Assembly (NCBI RefSeq): GCF_029815055.1
Contig: NZ_JAPPWA010000001.1
Coordinates: forward strand, 199,635-263,634
DNA: 64,000 bases
From: Ignatzschineria sp. RMDPL8A
GTDB lineage: Bacteria; Pseudomonadota; Gammaproteobacteria; Cardiobacteriales; Wohlfahrtiimonadaceae
Direction of reading: 5' to 3'
Part shown: positions 58,305 through 64,000 of the stretch, in pieces
How positions within the stretch are numbered: position 1 is the first letter of the stretch
Layout: the number at the start of each line of letters is the position of its first letter
The notes under the pieces: model-generated
Databases searched by the model: none
Told to the model about the DNA's origin: nothing
The model's input: the letters and a program-made list of their open reading frames with translations, nothing else
Made by a program: the position numbers and the translations under genes

Positions 58305-58928
58305 GGGGCTGACATAGATAAGCTAATTTAAATTGCCTTTAACCATTGATTTTAACTGGCTTAGCTGCTCTTTATAATTAGGTGTATTAAATCGCCATTC
58401 ACATTCCTTTAAAAACAGCTCAAAATTCTCTTTTGGAATGCCGTTAAACTTTCGCATATATCGTTTGGCTTGATTCCAGAAATTCTCAATTCCATTAATA
58501 TGATTGTGAACTTTTGCAAACTGCTTACTGTGATTGATTCGATAATGTTTAAACTCACTAATATCAAGCACATTATAACTTTTAAAAGAATCCGAATAAA
58601 CGATACTATCAGGAATCACTTTTTCCTCAATAATGGGAATTAGAGTTTCTGATTGAGCATTAGGAATAACCTTTGTGTAAACCTTACCGCCACGCTTTAA
58701 TAGACCAAATACAGGGATTTTACCTGCTGATCCACAGCCTATTTTCCCTTTACGAATCCCACCAAAATACGATTCATCAACTTCAATTTTTCCATCAAAC
58801 AATTCGGCTTCAAATTATTTCTGATAGTCGAATATTAAAAGACGTAAACGATGATAATAGAAGATCGTTGTGTTTCGATTAACATCGACAATTTCAGCGG
58901 CACATCGATCAGTGGTTCCTGCAATGAA
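58305..58928 (-). mobile_element. IS1595-family (IS1016/ISXO2-like) element remnant
   Basis: The transposase frame runs from 58928 to 58323. The IS1016-like end GGGGCTGACATAGATAAG lies at 58305-58322. No matching end is visible on the other side, and the transposase lacks its N-terminus, so the element is truncated there. Confidence 0.8.
58323..58928 (-). pseudogene. IS1595-family transposase, truncated and interrupted
   Basis: The largest intact piece (58323-58802) is the DDE domain: IEVDESYFGGIRKGKIG, PVFGLLKRGGKVYTKVIP, IVYSDSFKSYN and NHINGIENFWNQAKRYM. Upstream in the same frame FIAGTTDRCAAEIVDVNRNTTIFYYHRL is clearly the preceding transposase segment. A TAA at 58815-58817 separates them. 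The first ~20 residues with the zinc-ribbon or helix-turn-helix start are missing, and no start codon is present. Inactive. Confidence 0.85.
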
Positions 58929-58953
58929 TTTTTATACCGTCAGGAGTTGAGTC

Positions 58954-59034
58954 CTAAAAATCTTCTAAGTTTGTATTAAAGTCAAAACCTCTATCATAAG
59001 CGGTATCGCACACACAATTGTCAATATTATTCAT
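58954..59034 (-). pseudogene. 5' stub of a gene cut by the IS1595 remnant
   Basis: ATG 59034 is preceded by GGAG at six bases and reads MNNIDNCVCDTAYDRGFDFNTNLEDF before TAG. If the TAG is skipped the frame continues DSTPDGIKI to the IS boundary, as if a longer gene carried a nonsense mutation and was then cut. It directly follows the secreted-protein gene. A genuine 26-residue peptide cannot be excluded. Confidence 0.35.
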
Positions 59035-59047
59035 TCCGAACTCCATA

Positions 59048-59695
59048 TTATCTATTAAATATTTTAGTAAAATTAGCTTTAGGAGAAATTTTGGTATTGA
59101 TTAAACCTATTTTACCTATCTTTCTATAAAAATAAGTCCCCCAAAGCCCTGGATCAGGAATCGAAGCAGTAATACAGAAAAATAAATTATTATCAGCTTT
59201 ATATTGCGAATATACTTCTATTTCTAATAAAATATTACTTAAATCAGAATAATCAAACATTAAAAAATATTCTTTAAACAAATCATGTTCTAAATATTTA
59301 TATTCACTTAAATCTATAGATTGGATAAATAAATTATCTCTATATACATTTAAAAAAAATCTGAAATCTTGCTGCATATAAGTAGATGAACTCTTTAAAA
59401 AGTTGCATTTATGATCAGTTAAAACACTAAAATTACTGTGTGACTGATCATATTTTGACAAACCAATTTTAAGAGAAATTACAGGTTCTGTGTGAAGCCC
59501 AAATCTATAACTAGAAATTGTTTCGACAGTCTTTCTTAAATTTAAATATGTTGTATTAGTTAGATATTTTTTTTCGCTAAAGACCAATATGCTATTTTTT
59601 CTATTACTCTCTTGAAAATTTAGCTTTTCCCCATTTGCCAAATTTAAAAATAATACAAGTATTACAAGAAATACCTTACTCTCTCTTCTCAACAT
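59048..59695 (-). CDS. Hypothetical secreted protein
   Basis: The 215-residue protein begins with a signal peptide (KVFLVILVLFLNLANG, cleavage near residue 22). The mature part is rich in Tyr, Phe, Lys and Asn with four cysteines (CNFL, FFCIT and near the signal). The AT content is much higher than in the core genes, a sign of transfer. No family is recognised. It is the fourth gene of a minus-strand run that starts behind the HlyD remnant. Confidence 0.65.
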   Translation of the reverse strand: MLRRESKVFLVILVLFLNLANGEKLNFQESNRKNSILVFSEKKYLTNTTYLNLRKTVETISSYRFGLHTEPVISLKIGLSKYDQSHSNFSVLTDHKCNFLKSSSTYMQQDFRFFLNVYRDNLFIQSIDLSEYKYLEHDLFKEYFLMFDYSDLSNILLEIEVYSQYKADNNLFFCITASIPDPGLWGTYFYRKIGKIGLINTKISPKANFTKIFNR

Positions 59696-59748
59696 CTTTA
59701 TAAACTCCCTACAATCATATTTTTCCTTTTCTAAACTACTTATATTAT

Positions 59749-60387
59749 TTATAAATTAAAAATAATGATTTTTATTGTGGTATAGATTCCTATGGACATC
59801 CAAAGGACATACCAAATAACAGCTCCTAATTTCATATGATTCGACATCTGGATCATTTGACATATTTGTCGAACAGTGTGTTTTTTTTGTGATTTTGTTA
59901 AAGTATTCGAAAATCTGCTGCTGAAGTTAATTTCTTCGTATAAAGAATATAAACTTCTTTTAAAAACTTTAATATCTAGACCTATAAAGTTACCTCGAGC
60001 TTTATCGAAGACTTCTACTGCACCAAAATTAATCAAATAAAATGCTAATGCAAGTAACCCACAAATAATTACTAAGCTTGTTTTCCCTAAAAGCTGTGGG
60101 GGAATATCCCAGCCAAATAATAAGAGTATAATGCCATTTAACAAAGCAAGAATCATAAAGTATGGGCCAATTATTTGACTATAATAAAAGCCTATTTGTA
60201 AATTAAAATCTGATAATTCCTCCCATAAAATTTTTATATCCTCATCTGGAATTTGTACTGGTCTCTCATCATTTTTTCCTTCGAAAATCAGAATATCTAA
60301 CCCCCATTTATGAAGTGTATATCCAATAAAAAATACCAGAGGTATCCAAAACCAGCGGCTAAGTAAAAATTCTAATATGATATCCAT
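59749..60387 (-). CDS. Hypothetical four-helix membrane protein
   Basis: The 212-residue protein has hydrophobic segments at ~10-27, 72-95, 102-122 and 187-208. A cytoplasmic-type charged loop (FEGKNDERPVQIPDEDIKIL) follows the first, and a basic loop (LTKSQKKHTVRQICQM) precedes the last. No family is recognised. It follows the AHH-like gene by 18 bases, so it could be that protein's partner or immunity protein; this is inferred from position only. Confidence 0.6.
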   Translation of the reverse strand: MDIILEFLLSRWFWIPLVFFIGYTLHKWGLDILIFEGKNDERPVQIPDEDIKILWEELSDFNLQIGFYYSQIIGPYFMILALLNGIILLLFGWDIPPQLLGKTSLVIICGLLALAFYLINFGAVEVFDKARGNFIGLDIKVFKRSLYSLYEEINFSSRFSNTLTKSQKKHTVRQICQMIQMSNHMKLGAVIWYVLWMSIGIYTTIKIIIFNL

Positions 60388-60405
60388 TGATTTTCCACAA
60401 TATTA

Positions 60406-61203
60406 TTAGTTAGAGATATTAAAAATAAATATCTTAAAAGTAATCAATAATACTATCCCTCCTATTAATAAAAAGGCACTTCCTTTTTTCATGATCTCTA
60501 TTTTATTCATAATTCTGTCGAGATATTTAGCCAATAAAAGCAAGCCTTTTAATGCAGGGTCATTTAGCTCCGCTCCTCCTGTCTCAGATGATGCTGTCCT
60601 ATCCAATTGGTTTAAAGTTTCTCTTGAATAAATCTGATTATTTTTGCCTGTATCCGCAGTGACATGAATCTTTTCTTGACTTATTCGATCATAATCAATC
60701 ACTCGCTGTTCCGCCAGTTTTAAGCGCCCATCATTATTTTTAAAATTTTCATCCGTTAGGATTTTATCTTCAAAATATTCAGCTATTTTATCTACTTGAA
60801 TTTTTTCGTTAGAACCATCTGATCTTAAAAAATCAACGCCTGTCTTTAGCTCATCCATCAACACTTTTTGGAAGTCTATAATAGCAGTACGTTGTTTATC
60901 TGGTTGCCCTGCAAAATCAGGATGATTGAGGTATAAATTCAATATATTCTCAACATACGAGCTATAAGCGCCATGAGGACCACTATGATGTGTTAATCCA
61001 AAATTGCTTTTGTCCACTATCTTTGGATTATTTTTATAAATAGCTTCCAGCTTCGCAATATCAGCAGGATCAGTGAATAATGGGATGCGGTTATTATAAT
61101 CTTGTAGGAATTTATCTCCAAAAAGCCCAGAAAGCTCTCGTCTAAATTTGCCAAATATTTCTACAGGAATAATGTTATGTACGTTAAAAGAAATATCAGC
61201 CAT
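60406..61203 (-). CDS. AHH-like (HNH/EndoVII fold) nuclease-toxin candidate with C-terminal membrane helix
   Basis: The first ~100 residues of this 265-residue protein resemble AHH-type toxin nucleases. A His-containing strand FNVHNIIPVEIFGKF (H9) precedes LSGLFGDKFLQDYNNRIPLF, then GLTHHSGPHGAYSSYVENIL (H72, H73, H77). The canonical first His pair is H-N here. A charged helical region (~105-235) follows, then one hydrophobic helix (~243-262). No signal peptide or delivery domain is attached. It lies three bases after the Imm11-like gene. The fold assignment is by motif; toxicity is inferred. Confidence 0.5.
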   Translation of the reverse strand: MADISFNVHNIIPVEIFGKFRRELSGLFGDKFLQDYNNRIPLFTDPADIAKLEAIYKNNPKIVDKSNFGLTHHSGPHGAYSSYVENILNLYLNHPDFAGQPDKQRTAIIDFQKVLMDELKTGVDFLRSDGSNEKIQVDKIAEYFEDKILTDENFKNNDGRLKLAEQRVIDYDRISQEKIHVTADTGKNNQIYSRETLNQLDRTASSETGGAELNDPALKGLLLLAKYLDRIMNKIEIMKKGSAFLLIGGIVLLITFKIFIFNISN

Positions 61204-61206
61204 AAA

Positions 61207-61926
61207 TTATCCCTCCACCACACAACGCGTTAATAACCAATCTTGTGAAATTCCTGCATCATCCAATGCTTTTTTTAATTGATCACTGATGAAAAAACTT
61301 TGTTTTAAACGTGAGTCTGCCCAGAGATCCAGCCCGGATTCCAATATGTTAGAATTAATGATAAAACCATCTTCAATAATCTCTGGACTTTCTGTTGGAA
61401 TACCATCCATTTTTTTGGTTGGTTTAAAAAAATACACATTTTCACTTTTTTCTAAATCACAATACTCATTGGTTTCTGCAATATTGAGGAGATAAAAAGA
61501 GCATTCACTTTCGATATGATCTCCTGTAACAGCATCATAGGGATCCAATTTAATAATATCTGTGTTGCCTAAATTATACTGCTTTAAAATTTTCGCACTT
61601 TTTTCATTAATAAAAACAAATTGACCTATCCCCATAAAAATACTTTTGTCACAAACCAAAGGTGTCTCTGAAATTTTATAAAAACGAGTCGGTGTATATT
61701 CGGGGGATAATTTTTTCTTAAATCTATACTTTTGTGCTAAATCAGCATAATTAGTGCTATTATTTTTAAATATATCTTCTGTTTTTTTGCATTCTTTTTC
61801 AGATAAAATATGACTATATTGAAGCAAAAATTGTGAATCAATTTTTCCTTCAACAAATAAATTGTAATCAACCCATCTTTTATCTGTGTTTCTCATAACA
61901 TTACTAACCCATACATATTGCGTCAT
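61207..61926 (-). CDS. Imm11-like (DUF1629) immunity-protein candidate
   Basis: The 239-residue acidic cytoplasmic protein fits the DUF1629/Imm11 layout: VFINEKSAKILKQYNLGN in the middle, FYLLNIAETNEYCDLEKSENVYF, then a C-terminal strand-helix region with FFISDQLKKALDDAGIS. Such proteins neutralise polymorphic toxins. It sits between the HlyD stump and the AHH-like gene. Toxin genes normally precede their immunity gene, so its toxin may have been removed by the upstream IS insertion, or it may protect against its downstream neighbour. Assignment is by pattern only. Confidence 0.5.
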   Translation of the reverse strand: MTQYVWVSNVMRNTDKRWVDYNLFVEGKIDSQFLLQYSHILSEKECKKTEDIFKNNSTNYADLAQKYRFKKKLSPEYTPTRFYKISETPLVCDKSIFMGIGQFVFINEKSAKILKQYNLGNTDIIKLDPYDAVTGDHIESECSFYLLNIAETNEYCDLEKSENVYFFKPTKKMDGIPTESPEIIEDGFIINSNILESGLDLWADSRLKQSFFISDQLKKALDDAGISQDWLLTRCVVEG

Positions 61927-61960
61927 TGTTTTTCTCTTTGACTAAAATATTTATTAATTA

Positions 61961-62234
61961 CTATAATTCACGCATGCTCTCATCCACCTTCGTTTGAAGG
62001 GGACTCAAGAAATAATCTATCACTCGGCGTTCTCTGATCTTAATCTCCGCTGTGACATTCATCCCGGCACTGAGTTGAATGGCTTTGCCTTCCACCATAA
62101 ATGGGGTATCTTGATCCAACTGTACCATCGCTTGAAACACGAGCCCCAATTGCTCATGCTCAATTGCATCTAAACTCACCGATTTCACAGTGCCGGTTAA
62201 ATAACCATAACGGGTATAAGGTGTAGGAAAAGGG
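61961..62234 (-). pseudogene. HlyD-family type I secretion adaptor, C-terminal stump
   Basis: From the IS boundary the frame reads LPFPTPYTRYGYLTGTV, then KSVSLDAIEHEQLGLVFQAMVQLDQDT, AIQLSAGMNVTAEIKIRERRVIDYFLSPL and stops. This is the C-terminal ~90 residues of an HlyD-type membrane fusion protein of type I secretion. The N-terminal three quarters are absent, and the sequence beyond the IS is not HlyD. The organism once had a type I exporter here. Confidence 0.85.
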
Positions 62235-63080
62235 AGCGTTGTTTACACTTCCTGTTTAAAATAAATATCTAAAACCTCATAAGGAGTCGCACCATTTAGT
62301 CCTTTATGAGGTTTTACCGTATTATAAAAGTTTAAAAACCTTTTAAGCTTTGATTTTCTGTCATCACTGCTTAAAAACACTTCTTTATCATGCCACATTT
62401 CCATTAACGTTCGAATAACCCGTTCCGCTTTACCATTCGTCTGTGGTCTTGCTGGTCGGGTAAATTGTTGATTAATATGATTTAATCTGCATAGATAAAC
62501 AAAAGCATGATCAATTGTCCCTTTTTATTCTCTCCCATTGTCAGAATAGATACAATCAAGCGTATACGGGCATTGCGCAAGAATATCTTTCTGAAGAAAC
62601 GTTGCGGCACTAAATTGTGATTTATCCTCATAAATGCCGGCATATAACTCTCTTGAGAAGTCATCGATACCTACAAATAGATACTCTCTACGACCTGTTT
62701 TCAGTTCCCTTTTAAGCAATGGTAGTCTTTTGGTATCAACATGAACCATTTCCCCAGGATAAGATTTATTGTAGCGTTTAGCGCGCCTTTTTAGGTGATC
62801 TTCTATCGTCTTTTCAACTTTCACAAGCCTTTTAATGCCATATTTAATGGTTTTAAAGCGCTCATTAGTACTTGCCTGCGGTTTAAATAATCCAAGTCTA
62901 GAGAGCCTAAGCGCTTTGTCAATAGTTGGGCGACTGACATTAAATCTTTGTGCAAGATAAGTGACAGTGAGTTTCTCTTGCGTATAAAGGCGCCAAATCT
63001 CTTCTCGATGATAGGGCGTAAGTCGGGTATTTTTATGCATATTCACAACAGTATTTTCTCCGAATACTGTAAACAACGCT
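62235..63080 (-). mobile_element. IS481-family insertion element
   Basis: AGCGTTGTTTACA at 62235-62247 and its exact inverse TGTAAACAACGCT at 63068-63080 are the ends. They enclose an IS481-type transposase frame. The flanking bases (GGG on one side, AGT on the other) show no direct repeat, so a deletion or rearrangement probably followed insertion. It interrupts the HlyD-type gene. Confidence 0.85.
62243..63040 (-). pseudogene. IS481-family transposase with an internal stop
   Basis: The frame from ATG 63040 has a helix-turn-helix start (TPYHREEIWRLYTQEKLTVTYLAQRFNVSRPTIDKAL) and the rve core PGEMVHVDTKRLP, then YLFVGIDDFSRELYAGIYEDKS, CIYSDNGRE. A TAA at 62525-62527 replaces the expected Tyr codon after GRE. 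The frame then continues KGTIDHAFVY, RPQTNGKAERVIRTL and NTVKPHKGLNGATPYEVL to TAA at 62243. A single nonsense change has split an otherwise complete DDE transposase. Confidence 0.88.
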
Positions 63081-63118
63081 AGTAAATCCTACATATTAGG
63101 TTTTAGTGGCGTATTTAA

Positions 63119-63394
63119 ACCCAAAAGAAAAAAGTTTTTATATCAGGACTTGCCTGGTTTGAAAAAGCTATATTTGTTAGCCTCGCTTCTTTCCTTTCTA
63201 TAAACTTTATTTTAATAATCAGTCACTTAATTTTAATATTAATTTCTTGGGATATTACCGCTTTTAAAGTCGTTTCTATTGTTACTTTTTTACCAACCTA
63301 CACCATAATATGCTTTAACTATATCCTCATCATGAAAGGCAGCCATTGGGATTCACACCATTTAATTAAAAAATATGCCCTTTCCTCAAATTAA
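63119..63394 (+). pseudogene. Fragment of a membrane protein
   Basis: The plus-strand frame after TAA at 63116 reads an ~88-residue stretch with two or three hydrophobic helices (AWFEKAIFVSLASFLSIN, ILIISHLILILISW, FLPTYTIICFNYILIM) and ends KGSHWDSHHLIKKYALSSN. No start codon or ribosome-binding site is present before it, and it abuts the IS481 element. The family is not recognised. It may be the C-terminal end of a gene cut by the rearrangement. Confidence 0.4.
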
Positions 63395-63430
63395 TGCCTA
63401 CGAATAAACTTCTTATATAAAAAACTTTTA

Positions 63431-63467
63431 AAAAGCCCCTGAATAGTATAACTATCCAAGGGCTTTT
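63431..63467. terminator. Terminator-like hairpin after the membrane-protein fragment
   Basis: AAAAGCCC and GGGCTTTT, with an inner ATAG/CTAT pairing, form a stem with T- and A-rich ends. It would terminate the plus-strand fragment. Confidence 0.65.
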
Positions 63468-63481
63468 CTACATTCATTACC

Positions 63482-63690
63482 TCATTTCACGGATTGAGAT
63501 TTTATTTCACAGTTTGAGACGCCATTTCATCGTTCGTGAGATTCGACATGTCGAATCTCATATACCGTGAAACGAAGAATTGTGGTTTCTAGCGGTATGT
63601 CATCAATAGTGAAGTTTACAATTTAGCTAAAAATCTCATATAACATGATCTCATTAATATAAAATCTCAAATAGAGTGATCTCATTAGAA
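63482..63690. repeat. Cluster of TGAGAT / ATCTCA motifs
   Basis: Eight copies of TGAGA(T/C) or its inverse lie in about 190 bases. The plus orientation is at 63494, 63514 and 63537. The inverse is at 63554, 63632, 63647, 63663 and 63678. The first three sit in imperfect 20-base repeats of the type ATTTCAC-N-TTGAGA. The last four form two 26-base direct repeats (63631-63656 and 63662-63687) that match at 22 positions. No ORF covers them. The function is unknown. Confidence 0.7.
63537..63560. repeat. 24-bp perfect palindrome
   Basis: Bases 63537-63560 are their own reverse complement, with core CGACATGTCG and ends TGAGATT/AATCTCA. It joins the two oppositely oriented halves of the TGAGAT cluster. 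It could be an operator or a recombination site. Confidence 0.85.
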
Positions 63691-63776
63691 GTTATACTTT
63701 TGCTCTCGAAGTTTAAATGCGGTATCTCCACCCTCAAGAATTTCACAAATATGCTCTTTAATTGTTTTAGATTCTA

Positions 63777-64000
63777 GGGTCTGTTGAACATTCATAGTTT
63801 CAACCAAACGTATGCACAGGCTAAAGCAACATTGCTACTGTAGCTACTTTTTAGCTTATTATAGTGAGTTGCTAAGCCTCTAAAGTGCTTTAAGGTTGCA
63901 AATATATTCTCCACGACATGCCGCGCTTTATAAATATGCCAGTCCATATGCCTATTGTCTTTTAAACTATTCTTTCTATTAGGAATGTTTGGATGAACTT
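63777..64000 (-). mobile_element. IS5-family element, right portion (runs off the window)
   Basis: The end GGGTCTGTTGAAC at 63777-63789 is an IS5-family terminal repeat. The transposase C-terminus begins just inside it. The other end lies beyond the window. Confidence 0.75.
63792..64000 (-). CDS. IS5-family transposase, C-terminal part
   Basis: The minus-strand frame from the window edge reads VHPNIPNRKNSLKDNRHMDWHIYKARHVVENIFATLKHFRGLATHY (in pieces IPNRKNS, YKARHVVENIFATLKHFRGLATHYNKLKSS) and ends VALACAYVWLKL. This is the C-terminal catalytic Glu-containing segment (HVVENIF) of IS5-type transposases. It is partial only because of the window edge. Confidence 0.8.
   Translation of the reverse strand, partial: VHPNIPNRKNSLKDNRHMDWHIYKARHVVENIFATLKHFRGLATHYNKLKSSYSSNVALACAYVWLKL

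Noticed and set aside
58323-63040. Stop-codon reassignment or recoding to explain the in-frame TAA codons in the transposases
   Set aside because: TAA ends many ordinary genes here (for example dctA, codA, ubiT), so the simplest reading is inactivating mutations.
63482-63690. CRISPR array
   Set aside because: Repeats are short, imperfect and in both orientations with irregular spacing. No cas genes are nearby.

Overview
The window looks like a chromosomal segment of a gammaproteobacterium. The order glyS-gmhB-acyltransferase, the rpsB-tsf pair and the presence of EttA, YajD, UbiTUV and CodBA all fit that class. A Cardiobacteriales-type genus such as Ignatzschineria or Wohlfahrtiimonas is my guess; it is an inference and was not tested. 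Core genes are moderately GC-balanced. The last ~6 kb is clearly AT-richer and disordered.

Layout. 1-7000 (mostly minus): thiC behind a TPP riboswitch with a downstream terminator, the cytosine uptake and deamination pair codB-codA, and the anaerobic ubiquinone genes ubiU-ubiV divergent from ubiT across two FNR-type boxes. 7000-11000: an asparagine-synthase-family protein whose glutaminase nucleophile is Ser, an IscA-like protein, a BioC-like methyltransferase with a degenerate SAM motif, and tenA. 11200-17000 (plus): coaD-queG, glyS-gmhB-plsC-like, rsmD. 17000-19100 (minus): lone receiver domain, Nudix hydrolase, hemE. 19300-21100: rpsB-tsf. 21300-36700 (minus): a complete 14-gene nuo operon (nuoA to nuoN, separate nuoC and nuoD) followed by mog. 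36800-54100: housekeeping and metabolic genes (M20 hydrolase, DUF4124 protein, proS, tsaB, a small zinc-finger protein, ettA, qor, a copper-type membrane protein, MBL hydrolase, ene-reductase, DsrE protein, dctA, metQ, yajD, glmS, a TauE/SafE permease).

The best candidate for something undescribed is at 54170-54994 (minus). A near-consensus promoter precedes a 24-residue leader peptide with six consecutive Tyr codons and an intrinsic terminator. Hand-folding gives the 1:2, 2:3 and 3:4 pairings of a classical amino-acid attenuator. It precedes a gene for a TrpF-like (phosphoribosylanthranilate isomerase) protein that appears to have lost both catalytic residues. This is a predicted tyrosine-sensing attenuator in front of a probable pseudoenzyme.

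55200-58000 holds two unrecognised small genes and an MFS transporter. 58300-64000 is a decaying accessory island: an IS1595-type remnant, hypothetical secreted and membrane proteins, an AHH-like nuclease/toxin candidate next to an Imm11-like protein, the C-terminal stump of an HlyD-type secretion adaptor cut by an IS481-type element, a membrane-protein fragment, a cluster of TGAGAT motifs around a 24-bp perfect palindrome, and the end of an IS5-type element. No tRNA, rRNA or CRISPR array was seen.
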